From assembly GCA_030592625.1 (NCBI GenBank), contig JAUVIY010000013.1, positions 1 through 19,340 on the forward strand: 19,340 nucleotides of DNA, read 5' to 3'. Below the pieces are notes generated by a model, which saw nothing but the letters and a program-made list of their open reading frames with translations, was not told the DNA's origin and did no database searches. Positions within the stretch are counted from its first letter, which is position 1. Each line of letters begins with the position of its first letter. Below are positions 1 to 8,533 of this stretch, in pieces. Position numbers and translations under genes: made by a program. This stretch comes from Spirochaeta sp. (GTDB lineage Bacteria; Spirochaetota; Spirochaetia; DSM-2461).

Positions 1-112
1 AACTTAATGGCTGAGCCTTCAGAAACGATCCCGATATCTGTAAAAGAACCTTAAAACCGGTTTCTCTGAACCGACCGTCGGTTGCACTTCGACGTTCACG
101 TCATAGCGCGAA
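1..112 (-). other. Structured leader of a leftward transcript, product outside the window
   Basis: Reading leftward from the promoter, the leader contains a near-palindrome GACGT-N2-ACGTC (91-102) and a 15-nt palindrome AACCGAC-N-GTCGGTT (69-83). It then has a stretch (50-39) that matches about 9 of 12 positions of the boxA antitermination motif of rRNA leaders. There is no convincing ORF. A perfect -35, hairpins and a boxA-like site would fit a leader of an rRNA or other stable-RNA operon, but the boxA match is loose. Nothing else was recognised in 1-295 beyond this and the upstream region of the oxidoreductase gene. Confidence 0.3.
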
Positions 113-116
113 GAGG

Positions 117-145
117 AATTTATAGATGCTGACAAAAAGTGTCAA
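117..145 (-). promoter_or_regulatory. Strong sigma70-type promoter reading left out of the window
   Basis: On the minus strand a perfect TTGACA (145-140) is followed after 15-17 nt by TATAAAT (124-118). No start codon with a usable reading frame follows before the window edge, so whatever it drives lies to the left. It is the best -35 match in the window together with that of the tRNA promoter. The product is unknown; a stable RNA operon is possible (see the leader entry). Confidence 0.6.
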
Positions 146-295
146 GCATATCTCTGGAATTCTTCAAAGATATTCTTGTTGAACAAACATTTACAGCTTG
201 AAAATCCAAGTTAGAAAACATAAATCTCAGACCTTGTATATACTCGGAGTTTACTCAGGGTATACCTCTGCATCTTTTAATCCTATTCTCAATGT

Positions 296-1285
296 ATGAA
301 TAACGCTCTCAGATGCGCTGTCGTCGGCCTTGGCAGGATCGGATCAACCCTTGAGAAAGATCCCCTGAGAGAGAAACCAGCCAGCCATGCCGGTGCTATA
401 CACAATCATCCCGGAGCGATACTGACAGCCGGTGCAGATCCGAATGAGGAACGTAGGCAGGAGTTTGCCAAAGACTGGGCTGGAGTAAAAACATACCAGG
501 ATTCCTTCGAGATGATTCGTATCGAAAAACCACAGATACTGCATATTGCTTCATGGACCGAGACTCATCCAAAGCTGCTGCAAGCTGCCTTGGACGGAGG
601 AATTCCCGTCATCGTATGTGAAAAACCTCTCGCTGATTCTCTGGAAGAAGTCCGGACCGTTATGGAATCAGCACGTTCATCATCTTCCTGTGTCTTGGTG
701 AACCATGAGAGGCGATTCTCCCACGATTATCAATCAGTGAGGAAGATAATCCTGAACCGGAAGCTCGGGAGGCTTCATTCCATAAGCGCCCGACTCTTCA
801 TGGGCCGCAAAAAACCTGTGAAACAGGTGATCTACCATGACGGTACGCATATGCTTGATATCATTCAATTTCTCACAGGTAAGAAACTCATCATCAGGAA
901 TGCCACCGGAGATGCAGTTAAAGAAGGCGGGAGCCTGTATATTCATGCCAAGGCCGGGAAAACTGCCATCAACCTGGAGATTTCAGGCGGTCGGGACCAT
1001 CTGGTATTCGAGTTGGATTTGAGTTTCACATCCGGCAGGATCCGTATCGGTAACGGCACCTATGAAGTGTGGGAATCGCTTGAATCACCGTATTATACGG
1101 GGTTCCGTTCGTTGGCCTTGAAGCAGGGCTCCTGGGAGGGTAAAACCGAGTATTTCTCGGGTATGATGGATCATACAGTGTCCCTGGCTCTCAATCCCGC
1201 CAAGAAGAACGAATCATCCCTGGAAGACGGATACGCGGTTCTCGAATTGATACGGGACATTCTCGGATTTCACGGGATAGGCTAA
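296..1285 (+). CDS. Gfo/Idh/MocA family NAD(P)-dependent oxidoreductase
   Basis: 329 aa, a usual length for this cytoplasmic sugar/inositol dehydrogenase family. The N-terminal Rossmann fold shows GLGRIGS at residues 11-17 and an acidic residue (D48) after the second strand. The family EKP motif is at 109-111, with K110 the likely substrate/cofactor lysine. The C-terminal domain has HDGTH at 181-185 and D188, matching the family's catalytic D-x-x-x-H arrangement. The substrate cannot be read from sequence. The ATG at 296 has no Shine-Dalgarno; a weak -10-like TATTCT (284-289) lies 6 nt before it, so it may be leaderless. It stands alone and its stop overlaps the stop of the convergent ecfT by 4 bp. 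The family call is firm, the physiological role open. Confidence 0.85.
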   Translation: MNNALRCAVVGLGRIGSTLEKDPLREKPASHAGAIHNHPGAILTAGADPNEERRQEFAKDWAGVKTYQDSFEMIRIEKPQILHIASWTETHPKLLQAALDGGIPVIVCEKPLADSLEEVRTVMESARSSSSCVLVNHERRFSHDYQSVRKIILNRKLGRLHSISARLFMGRKKPVKQVIYHDGTHMLDIIQFLTGKKLIIRNATGDAVKEGGSLYIHAKAGKTAINLEISGGRDHLVFELDLSFTSGRIRIGNGTYEVWESLESPYYTGFRSLALKQGSWEGKTEYFSGMMDHTVSLALNPAKKNESSLEDGYAVLELIRDILGFHGIG

Positions 1286-2178
1286 AAAGGATACCAGAAC
1301 AGTCCGTCGATCGAAGCTCTGATGATGAAGTGGGGCACGGTCCATACCGCCATGGCCGCGAGAACAAACCAGTCGCCGGTAGCCATTGGCCTTGCGTTAT
1401 ACCAGGTGCGGCTATGGCCCTTCCCAAATCCCCTGAGGGTCATCGCATTGGTTATGACATCCGCCTTCTCCAGACTGGAAAGGATCAGCGGAAACAGGAT
1501 GCTTGCGATATTCCGTATCCGTTTTCTCAAGGAAACATTTCTGGATATATCCACACCCCGGGCCTGCTGAGCATGGAGTATGTTGATAAAATCCTTTGTG
1601 ATTTCGGGAAGATATCTCAAAGTAAGACTCACCGCATAGGCGATTTGGTAAGGCACCTTGATCTTGTTCAGACTTGCCGCGAATTCCGTCGGATGTGTGG
1701 AGAAAACAAAAAGTAAAGACATGGGGAAAATGGCAAGAAATTTAACGGCGATTACAGCCAGGTACACCAGTGTTTCCAATGTAACGACATAACGTTTTGT
1801 AAGGACAAAAAGCTCGGTATGGCTTCCGATGAATTCCGGCCCCTGAAGGGGCGCGAATAAATAGATGAAAAGGGAATTCAAGGTAACGATATACACCATA
1901 AAGAATACGAATGGCCTGTAGACCTTGAAAGGGATTTGAGCCATGGACAACAGGACGATACCCACAATAAAAAATCCCGTAAGAACTCTCAAGTCGAAAG
2001 TGGTGAGGATGAGGGTAATCCACCAGAGGAAAAGCACCAGTTTTGTGAAACCCGAAAGCCGGTGGAGCGGGGAACCCGTTTCAATATAGGAAAGACCGAA
2101 GGTGAGTTTGGATTTATCCACTCCGTACGGCTTCTTCCGAGTTGATGAAATGCGCAATGAATTCATCAACCGCTTCAA
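1282..2178 (-). CDS. ecfT: ECF transporter T component (energy-coupling transmembrane protein)
   Basis: EcfT is the membrane scaffold that joins the S component to the two ATPase domains. The protein has about five hydrophobic segments. A C-terminal cytoplasmic coupling region follows with the two family motifs, QARG (in the stretch HAQQARG) and the second one as LRG (in MTLRGFG), which dock on the ATPases. Start choice is uncertain. The longest frame begins at TTG 2178 and has AAGGAA 8 nt upstream, but overlaps ecfA by 65 bp. An ATG lies at 2166. A GTG at 2121 would give a simple 8-bp overlap and a protein starting just before KLTFG, where homologues typically begin. Last gene of the SAM hydrolase/ECF operon. 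Confidence 0.88.
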   Translation of the reverse strand: MKRLMNSLRISSTRKKPYGVDKSKLTFGLSYIETGSPLHRLSGFTKLVLFLWWITLILTTFDLRVLTGFFIVGIVLLSMAQIPFKVYRPFVFFMVYIVTLNSLFIYLFAPLQGPEFIGSHTELFVLTKRYVVTLETLVYLAVIAVKFLAIFPMSLLFVFSTHPTEFAASLNKIKVPYQIAYAVSLTLRYLPEITKDFINILHAQQARGVDISRNVSLRKRIRNIASILFPLILSSLEKADVITNAMTLRGFGKGHSRTWYNARPMATGDWFVLAAMAVWTVPHFIIRASIDGLFWYPF

Positions 2179-3826
2179 TATTCAATTTCCTTGCCAACCC
2201 GTAAAGACTTGTGGGCTTCAGACTTGCCCTGATCAACAATTCGGAATCGGCAAATACTTTCGGAACGGGGTCATCGGCAATAAGATTTCCTCGGGAAAGC
2301 ACCAGAGACCTTTCGGTATACTCCAGAGCCAGATGAAGGTCGTGGGTCACAAGTAAAATGGTAAGGCCCGATTCACGATTCAATTTCGAGATGAACTCCA
2401 TGAATTCCGTATAGTGGAAGTAATCCTGCCCGGCTGTAGGTTCATCCATAATAAGCAACTGCGGCTCCATAATCAGAATTGCCGCAATAGTAACTCGTTT
2501 TTTCTGACCATAACTCAATGCCGATATGGGCCAATTACGAAAAGGATATAGTCCGCATGTCCTAAGGGCTGATTCCACACGTTCTGTTACATCCGCCTCA
2601 CACACTCCTCGAAGCCTGGGTCCGAAAGCCACTTCGTCACGAATGAGGTGCTGGCTGATCATGTGATTCGGGTTCTGCATGACGAATCCGATTTTCCTGC
2701 TGCGCTCCGATATGTTCTCTCTGGTTATGTTGTTTCCCAACCAGGACAGATTACCCTCGTCAGGCTTAATCAGGCCCATGATTATTTTGGCCAGGGTGGA
2801 TTTACCTGCTCCATTTTCACCCAGCAGGGAGATTCTCTCACCGCTCTCGATGGAAAAACCCACTTTATCCAGCGTTGTAAATTCACCGTCGTAGGAATAC
2901 AAAATTCCATCTACAGTCAGCAGTTTCGGTTGGTGCGGCCTTTCGACCGCCACGGGACGGGAGTCGAACCATGAAATCAGATTATCCCTGTGCCGATCCA
3001 GATTGAGGCTGTCCAGGGATGCGGGATGGTCTTCCACCTTGAGACTCCCCCCGGCTAATCGCAGGGCACTGAGATACAGGGGTTCCCGAATTCCATGGGC
3101 TGCCAGGGTGCCGTCGGCCAGCATGGAATCCGGTGATTTATCAGCGATGACTTTCCCCCTGTCGATCAGGATAATACGGTCAACAGGACGATGAAGAACA
3201 TCCTCAAGGCGGTGTTCGATAATGACGATGGTTTTTCCGGTTTCCCGATGAAGCTGATCAATCAACTCTATGGCCAGTTCCCCGGTGGCGGGATCCAAGT
3301 TCGCAAGAGGTTCGTCAAACAGGAGCAGATCCACATCATCAATGAGGATCCCGGCCAGCGAGACCCTTTGTTTCTGACCTCCGGAGAGAGCGAAAGGCGA
3401 CCGATTCAAATAGTCGCTCATCTCCACAAGAGATGCCGCACGACTTACCGCTGTAAGCATTACATTCCGGGGTCTGGCATCGTTTTCCAGCGCAAAAGCG
3501 ATGTCTTCTCCCACACTTAGTCCCACAAATTGCCCATCGGTATCCTGCAGGACCGTTCCGACAGTTTTACTCAATTCATACAGATCAGTAGAGGCGGGTT
3601 CAAATCCCGCCACATTGAGCCGGCCCGACCCCACACCCTTGAATGAGTGGGGAATCAGGCCGTTCAGACAATTTCCGATCGTGGTTTTTCCGCTGCCGGA
3701 AGGTCCGGCAATCAAAATCTTCTCACCCGACTTGATTGTGAGACTGATGTCTTCCAATGTGGCTTCCTTCCTGGATTCATATCGGAAGCAGAAGAGGGAA
3801 AACTCAACGATCGGGTCGGCAATCAC
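2114..3826 (-). CDS. ecfA: ECF transporter ATPase, fused two-domain (EcfA1-EcfA2 type)
   Basis: 570 aa holding two complete ABC ATPase domains in one chain, where many ECF systems use two separate proteins. Domain 1: Walker [10 protein letters not shown] 41-49, Q-loop Q94, signature LSGGQ 147-151, Walker B ending DEP 171-173, switch H205. Domain 2: Walker [10 protein letters not shown] 336-344, Q384, signature LSYGQ 437-441, DEP 461-463, H495. All catalytic residues are present in both halves, so both sites should hydrolyse ATP. The start is GTG at 3826 in a GTGA overlap with the S-component stop, indicating translational coupling. It acts at the inner face of the cytoplasmic membrane with the T and S components encoded on either side. 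Confidence 0.93.
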   Translation of the reverse strand: MIADPIVEFSLFCFRYESRKEATLEDISLTIKSGEKILIAGPSGSGKTTIGNCLNGLIPHSFKGVGSGRLNVAGFEPASTDLYELSKTVGTVLQDTDGQFVGLSVGEDIAFALENDARPRNVMLTAVSRAASLVEMSDYLNRSPFALSGGQKQRVSLAGILIDDVDLLLFDEPLANLDPATGELAIELIDQLHRETGKTIVIIEHRLEDVLHRPVDRIILIDRGKVIADKSPDSMLADGTLAAHGIREPLYLSALRLAGGSLKVEDHPASLDSLNLDRHRDNLISWFDSRPVAVERPHQPKLLTVDGILYSYDGEFTTLDKVGFSIESGERISLLGENGAGKSTLAKIIMGLIKPDEGNLSWLGNNITRENISERSRKIGFVMQNPNHMISQHLIRDEVAFGPRLRGVCEADVTERVESALRTCGLYPFRNWPISALSYGQKKRVTIAAILIMEPQLLIMDEPTAGQDYFHYTEFMEFISKLNRESGLTILLVTHDLHLALEYTERSLVLSRGNLIADDPVPKVFADSELLIRASLKPTSLYGLARKLNIEAVDEFIAHFINSEEAVRSG

Positions 3827-4374
3827 TCTTCTGATAGTCCTGTGGATGCCTTCTTCCTCTTCGCAATCATAACCAGAATTGCCGTACCGATGATGGCGAT
3901 AAGGATTGTGTTGGTACTTCCGGCGATAGCCGCCTGTGCAATCACCTTGCCTGCAGGTTCCTTATAGAGGATAAAGTCAAGCAATGCGGAAATACTGAAT
4001 CCGCCGATATTACCGATCAGGGCCAGCAGGATGAACAGTACGATATCCTTCCCGGGAAACTCACCTTTTTCCAGCCTGTTGGAAGTCAGTTTAGGCAGAA
4101 GACCAATGACAATGCCGACGATACCTGAACCAAGAACCCAGGTAAGCCATACACCCCAGCCGGCGAACAGATCTGTGATGAGATGACCGATAACGCCAAC
4201 AAGAAAACCGACGACCGGACCGTAGAGTCCGGCAAAGATAGCCAGGATGGCCATGGCGGGTTTCAGTGTCGTTTCAGCGAAGATGGGAATACCGAAAATT
4301 GGCAGACCACCCACGCCGTAGAGAGCTGCACCGATGGCGGTGAGCACAACGATCTTGACGGAAAACTTGTTCAT
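3823..4374 (-). CDS. ECF transporter S component (substrate-binding membrane protein, UPF0397-like)
   Basis: 183 aa, almost entirely hydrophobic with about six membrane helices, the size of an ECF S component. The N-terminus ([18 protein letters not shown]) and the central [18 protein letters not shown] / W-x-x-x-x-GSGIVG pattern recall the UPF0397 family, some members of which carry riboflavin-transporter labels. The substrate here cannot be assigned from sequence. The ATG has an excellent AGGAGG 6 nt upstream and lies 10 bp after the SAM hydrolase gene, and its stop overlaps ecfA. The operon argues for a substrate linked to SAM breakdown, such as methionine, SAM or a nucleoside; this is inference. 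Confidence 0.82.
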   Translation of the reverse strand: MNKFSVKIVVLTAIGAALYGVGGLPIFGIPIFAETTLKPAMAILAIFAGLYGPVVGFLVGVIGHLITDLFAGWGVWLTWVLGSGIVGIVIGLLPKLTSNRLEKGEFPGKDIVLFILLALIGNIGGFSISALLDFILYKEPAGKVIAQAAIAGSTNTILIAIIGTAILVMIAKRKKASTGLSEE

Positions 4375-4384
4375 ATGACTCCTC

Positions 4385-5230
4385 CTAAGAGTTCTTTCTC
4401 AAGCTGATGGTCCAGCCTGAGCCGTAACCGATATTATAGACCTCGGCAAAATTTCCCTGATTTACCGAGAGGGCAAGGTAGAGTAATTCATTATCGTACA
4501 ATACATCACCGCCCACTGGTACAGCCGAGAAAGACCGGCTGTAAGGGATTAATTCACGGTAAGTTTCAACACCGTCATTTTCAATGACTACTTCAATCGT
4601 ATCCCCAAGTGCCATACCGTTCTCCCGGGCCATTATAGAGGGAATATTAGTCCAGACATTGCCGTAATGTACATCGTGGATATCGATGATCCCGTTAACT
4701 GCACCCGAGGAACCTCGAGGCTCTATGAGGGGAAGGAGAATCAATTTTTCTGGCTGTATAAGCGGACCGACGTCTTCGAAATCGATGATACCTGCAGCCA
4801 GGCGTGCCCCGGTATATCCGTAGACATCACGACCGTGGAATGTATGAGAGTTTTCGGAGTCCGGTGCGCGGTTTACGGTTTCATCGATTTCACGAACGGC
4901 AATTACTCCGAATTTGACGACTGTATGTGTCAAGCTCCCATTATCCGGTGTGACGATCAGATGCCCGCCATCGGTTTGAACAACGACGGACTTCCGTTCC
5001 GAACCGACTCCAGGGTCAACAACGGAAACAAATACAGTTCCCGTCGGCCACGATCCCTGGGTTTGGAATAATCGATAAGATGCTTCCCATATATCGAACG
5101 GTGTTATCTCGTGGGTTATCTCATGAATGCGGAGCGAAGGGTCTACACCCAGGGCCACACCGTACATTTGCGAGACGGTGCCCTCTTCCCGGCCGAAATC
5201 GCTCTGAAAAACCAGAAGTTTGTTCTTCAA
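4385..5230 (-). CDS. SAM hydroxide adenosyltransferase (DUF62 family), paralogue 1
   Basis: 281 aa. Family members hydrolyse S-adenosylmethionine to adenosine and methionine and are structurally related to SAM-dependent fluorinase/chlorinase. Visible signature residues: QSDFG near the N-terminus (D11), DPGVG with D72, R79, TPDNG at 95-99, and FHGRD with H132; D72, R79 and H132 correspond to the Asp-Arg-His triad of the hydrolase family. No obvious fluorinase-type insertion is visible. The start is TTG 5230, sharing TTGA with the upstream paralogue's stop, with TGGAG 6 nt upstream. It differs from its neighbour paralogue throughout the C-terminal domain, so the duplication is not recent. Cytoplasmic. 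Confidence 0.88.
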   Translation of the reverse strand: MKNKLLVFQSDFGREEGTVSQMYGVALGVDPSLRIHEITHEITPFDIWEASYRLFQTQGSWPTGTVFVSVVDPGVGSERKSVVVQTDGGHLIVTPDNGSLTHTVVKFGVIAVREIDETVNRAPDSENSHTFHGRDVYGYTGARLAAGIIDFEDVGPLIQPEKLILLPLIEPRGSSGAVNGIIDIHDVHYGNVWTNIPSIMARENGMALGDTIEVVIENDGVETYRELIPYSRSFSAVPVGGDVLYDNELLYLALSVNQGNFAEVYNIGYGSGWTISLRKNS

Positions 5231-6093
5231 CGGATACTCCAGGGGCCGACTGTCTGTTCAAAACGGATGAGCCATTCTCTTCCGGCGCCAACGTCATGGG
5301 CCTTGGCAAAATTTCCCTGATTGATCGCCACTCCTACATTCAGCAGGGAATTGATATAAACAAGTGTTGCCCCGACATTCACGTCACTGAATGATTTACC
5401 GTATTTCAAGTCGTTACCGTAAACGATCCTGCCGTGATGAGTAATCCGAACCCCGACATATTCTCCGTATTTCACTCCGATTTCCGAGAAAAGATCCCGG
5501 GGGCAATTTGTCCAGAGACTACCGTATCGTGCATCCAGTATGTCGACAGAGGCTTCAATGACACCGCCGGTTATTATAGCCGGGGTATATGGGTGTACAA
5601 ATGAGTCATCCGACAGCAATTTCTTTCCGATTCCGGCAAGATTGATGAGACCTGCAGCCAATCGGGCTCCGGTATAAGCGTAGATGTCCCGTCCATGGAA
5701 TGTATAAGAATGCTGTGAGTCCTTGAGACGGTTCTCCGCTTCTTCAATTTCGTGGCGCTCGGCGATCCCCAGGGTCTGGGCAACATGAGTCAGTGTACCG
5801 TTATCCGGAGTTACGATGTAATGTCCGGTTTTAGTCAGTACGGCCACACTTTTTCGATCCGTACCGACTCCGGGATCGACTACCGATACGAACACCGTTC
5901 CCGGAGCCCAGTATTCTACAGTCTGTATCAGTCTGTAGGAGGCTTCCCAAATGTCGAACTGAGGAATCTCATGAGTGAGATCATAGAGTTTCAGGTCCGG
6001 GGATACGGCATGGGCCACACCGTACATTGCGGCAACAGCTCCGTCAACAAGACCGAAATCACTTTGAAACACAACTGTTCCGTTCGTTTTCAT
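5227..6093 (-). CDS. SAM hydroxide adenosyltransferase (DUF62 family), paralogue 2
   Basis: 288 aa, first gene of the five-gene operon. It has the same family markers as the next gene: QSDFG (D12), DPGVG with D73, R80, TPDNG at 95-99, FHGRD with H133. The predicted reaction is SAM plus water to adenosine plus methionine. Two intact adjacent copies are unusual; they could form a mixed oligomer or have split substrate preference. The ATG at 6093 is preceded by AAAGGA about 10 nt upstream. The leader region (6094-6200) is too short for a SAM riboswitch and shows none. A candidate promoter on the minus strand is CATACT with TTGTTG 17 nt upstream, weak. Confidence 0.88.
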   Translation of the reverse strand: MKTNGTVVFQSDFGLVDGAVAAMYGVAHAVSPDLKLYDLTHEIPQFDIWEASYRLIQTVEYWAPGTVFVSVVDPGVGTDRKSVAVLTKTGHYIVTPDNGTLTHVAQTLGIAERHEIEEAENRLKDSQHSYTFHGRDIYAYTGARLAAGLINLAGIGKKLLSDDSFVHPYTPAIITGGVIEASVDILDARYGSLWTNCPRDLFSEIGVKYGEYVGVRITHHGRIVYGNDLKYGKSFSDVNVGATLVYINSLLNVGVAINQGNFAKAHDVGAGREWLIRFEQTVGPWSIR

Positions 6094-6167
6094 TACCGGG
6101 TGTTCCTTTATTTTTTAAATTGAGTATGGCAATACAATATGATATCAACAAGTAGTCCCGGAACAAT

Positions 6168-6196
6168 TTGACTCGATTCATTCCTCTTCATAGAAT
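6168..6196 (+). promoter_or_regulatory. Sigma70-type promoter for the zinc-ribbon gene
   Basis: TTGACT (6168-6173), a 17-nt spacer and TAGAAT (6191-6196); each hexamer matches 5 of 6 consensus positions. The expected transcription start is at about 6203-6205, which is the first base of the ATG at 6205, so the mRNA would have no leader. Confidence 0.65.
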
Positions 6197-6204
6197 CAAA
6201 ATCA

Positions 6205-6459
6205 ATGGAAGAGAACAACCGGATCAATTTTCAACGATGCTACACCTGTGGAAAATGGCATCCGGTTGTCGGAGCGCATTCCGAACGGTTCTGTTCTCGG
6301 GAATGTGCCCGGTCTTTCCAACGTTGCCCGGTTTGCGGTGAGTATTTTAATGTTGACTTACCCAACCGGGACGGATTCTGTTCGGCGGAGTGTGCCGGAA
6401 TCGATGCAAAAGACAGGCCGGAGATGATTACAGAAATGACGGAGGAACCGGACGAATGA
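6205..6459 (+). CDS. Small double zinc-ribbon protein
   Basis: 84 aa. Two tandem treble-clef/zinc-ribbon-like units are visible: C-Y-T-C then F-C-S-R-E-C, and C-P-V-C then F-C-S-A-E-C, that is CxxC paired with CxxxC twice, enough to bind two zinc ions. The tail is acidic (ends EEPDE). No family name can be given with confidence. Similar small Cys-rich proteins bind RNA, DNA or protein partners. The gene diverges from the SAM hydrolase operon. No Shine-Dalgarno precedes the ATG, but a good promoter places the transcription start essentially on it, and no later in-frame start exists before the first Cys pair. Probably translated from a leaderless mRNA. Confidence 0.7.
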   Translation: MEENNRINFQRCYTCGKWHPVVGAHSERFCSRECARSFQRCPVCGEYFNVDLPNRDGFCSAECAGIDAKDRPEMITEMTEEPDE

Positions 6460-6468
6460 ATGGGCTGC

Positions 6469-6487
6469 TCTGCAATGTCGCTGCAGA
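6469..6487. other. Hairpin between convergent genes
   Basis: TCTGCA-N7-TGCAGA, a perfect 6-bp stem in the 57-bp gap between the zinc-ribbon gene and the convergent TPR lipoprotein gene. No T-run follows on either strand, so a role as terminator is only possible. Confidence 0.3.
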
Positions 6488-6516
6488 CAAAGTACCAGTT
6501 GGAGTATTCAAGACTG

Positions 6517-7437
6517 TCAGGGAACAAGCTGCTGGTTTTCCGCATTTTCCGACAGGAGATTCCTCACAACAGATCGGATAGCCGATGGTGAACTGATCAG
6601 GAGATATTCCAGGGCATCATCATCTGAGAAGCCCTCTTCCAGCGCCGTTTCCAGAGCTTTCAGACCGCCTTCATAATCACCGATTTCCACCAGTTTAAGC
6701 CGGGCGATATGCCACCAGGTTTCTCCGGTATCAGCAGCTGTATCGACTAATTCCAATCGATACTTGATGGAGTCACGGTACATACCCATTTCCTCAGTCG
6801 TAACGGATGCACCGGCTAGAGCTTCCGGATTTTCCGGATCATGTATCAAAACTTCCTGGTAAATATCCAGGGATTCCGTATACCATCCAGCCATATAATA
6901 TGTTTGGGCAAGATCCATACGGGCTTCCAAGGTGTCATTAAGACGGACGAGGAAGAGGCGCATTTTCACAGCGTCAGCAGGCCGGTCGATCGCTTCGTAA
7001 ACCTCTGAAGCACCACGGAGAGCCTCTTCGTCGGCCGGAAATATGATGAGTACAGCCTGATAATAATCAAGTGAGGCATCCGGTCTGCCACCTTCCCATG
7101 CCGCCCACCCCATGGCTCGAAGCACTTTGAGATTCATCGGATCCCGTTGATTCAGGATTTGGAGCTGTACCAGCGCTTCATCACTGCGGTCAAGATCCAC
7201 GAGTGTAAGTGCCATGTTATATGTTGCCGCAGACATTTCCGGCTCATGTTCCAGGGCAAGTAAATAGGCCGTTACGGCCTCTTCCCGCATACCGGCTTCC
7301 CGAAGAGTGTTCCCTTCGTTGTAAGCCTGGGCGGCCCGCTCCTCACTTGAACTCCAGGTACGGCAGCCTCCGGTGATAAGTATCACCAGAGAGACGACAA
7401 GAACAGGAAGTAGCAGTCGGGTACTTCGCGGGATCAT
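6517..7437 (-). CDS. TPR-repeat lipoprotein
   Basis: 306 aa. A basic n-region and a hydrophobic stretch are followed by ITGGC, a spirochaete-tolerated lipobox, with lipidated Cys at about residue 24. The mature part is made of tetratricopeptide repeats (helix pairs with the A-Y-N-x-G-N, A-A-x-Y-N-M-A, and A-x-x-Y-Y-x-A-G-W type patterns), about five to six units, ending in a non-repeat tail of about 60 residues. Likely a periplasm-facing membrane-anchored scaffold for protein-protein contacts; no partner can be named. The start ATG 7437 overlaps the upstream uracil phosphoribosyltransferase stop as ATGA, so the two are translationally coupled. Confidence 0.82.
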   Translation of the reverse strand: MIPRSTRLLLPVLVVSLVILITGGCRTWSSSEERAAQAYNEGNTLREAGMREEAVTAYLLALEHEPEMSAATYNMALTLVDLDRSDEALVQLQILNQRDPMNLKVLRAMGWAAWEGGRPDASLDYYQAVLIIFPADEEALRGASEVYEAIDRPADAVKMRLFLVRLNDTLEARMDLAQTYYMAGWYTESLDIYQEVLIHDPENPEALAGASVTTEEMGMYRDSIKYRLELVDTAADTGETWWHIARLKLVEIGDYEGGLKALETALEEGFSDDDALEYLLISSPSAIRSVVRNLLSENAENQQLVP

Positions 7438-8501
7438 CCCCCGAGCACCGTCCGTTCAACCTCCCTCACCTGAGCCCTGTAGAGGGAAACGATGTTGGCA
7501 CCGTAATCGGCCACCAGTTGGATCATGCTCCTGGGATAATCACCGTCGATTCCGTTAATCCGGTCTCCGGCATCTCCGAGACCCGGAAGGATATAGGCGA
7601 CCTCATTCAGGATGGGATCCATCCACAAGGTATAGACATCAATGTTCTCGATGGACCGTACAATCTGAAGGGATCCCTGCAGAGCCGCGATGACGTTCAG
7701 TGCTTTGATGGATTTCGGTTTAATTCCCTGGTTCAGAAGATATTTGATGATAGTAACCATACTGCCGCCGGTGGCATTCATCGGATCGGCGAAGACGAGA
7801 TTCTTTCCATCAAGGGAGTCAAGGTCGAAATAGGACATATCCAGGTCCAGGATATACTCCATGTTATCCTTCATTTTTGAATCATCCCGTTTAATCCGGA
7901 ACAGTGCGAAAGGCGTCACCGCACCGGTGGAGCTGTACTCCTGTATCTCCTTGCTGAGAATCATTGAGGGGAGAAGCGCCCCACGAAGCATGACGCACAT
8001 CACCGTATCCTTGATGAGATCGTCAACATCGGGAATCTTGTGAACGGCATAATTCTGAACGGGAACAGTCACCGGTGTTTTCACCACAAGGTGATTTTTC
8101 CGGCTGTTACCTGCCCCGCCCCATGTCAGATTGAAAAGCAGCTCATATGCCCGCTGGATATAATACACGAATTCGTCGTTACCGGTCCGGGCATCCCTGA
8201 GCTTGGCGATGAGCCGGGAAACCTCGCCATGCTGTATGGACGGTGTTTCGAAGCTGTAAACATGCAGATGGGGTTCATCAGCGGTAATCTCATGCATGAA
8301 CTTACCCATGGTTTCGTAAAGGCCGATAATTTTATCGGTTTCATTCTTCACGAGGGAGGGATTGGATTCACCGGCAGACAGGGTTCGGAACGAAGTAATG
8401 GCTTTGTCATAATATGAATGCATACGGGTAATATTTTCCCGGTCCGATTCTGAAATAAAGCCGTCCAGGTCCTCTGCTTTCAGGATGATATTGTCACTCA
8501 T
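7434..8501 (-). CDS. upp: Uracil phosphoribosyltransferase with long N-terminal extension
   Basis: 355 aa from ATG 8501, which has AAAAGGA 6 nt upstream; a longer TTG frame to 8534 lacks such a site and was rejected. Uracil + PRPP gives UMP + pyrophosphate, a cytoplasmic pyrimidine salvage step. The C-terminal part (from about residue 135) is the UPRTase: PRPP-binding loop with D239, P240 and ATGGS at 243-247, and the uracil-binding PGLGDAGDR at 306-314. Typical UPRTases are about 208 aa, so roughly 130 residues in front are extra. They look soluble and helical, with no motif I recognise. Coupled to the downstream TPR lipoprotein gene. Confidence 0.85.
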   Translation of the reverse strand: MSDNIILKAEDLDGFISESDRENITRMHSYYDKAITSFRTLSAGESNPSLVKNETDKIIGLYETMGKFMHEITADEPHLHVYSFETPSIQHGEVSRLIAKLRDARTGNDEFVYYIQRAYELLFNLTWGGAGNSRKNHLVVKTPVTVPVQNYAVHKIPDVDDLIKDTVMCVMLRGALLPSMILSKEIQEYSSTGAVTPFALFRIKRDDSKMKDNMEYILDLDMSYFDLDSLDGKNLVFADPMNATGGSMVTIIKYLLNQGIKPKSIKALNVIAALQGSLQIVRSIENIDVYTLWMDPILNEVAYILPGLGDAGDRINGIDGDYPRSMIQLVADYGANIVSLYRAQVREVERTVLGG

Positions 8502-8533
8502 GGGATGTCCTTTTCGTTTTGGATTCACCGGCA

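Noticed and set aside
6094..6200. SAM riboswitch upstream of the SAM hydrolase operon
   Set aside because: The region is short, A/T rich and lacks the conserved helices of SAM riboswitch classes.
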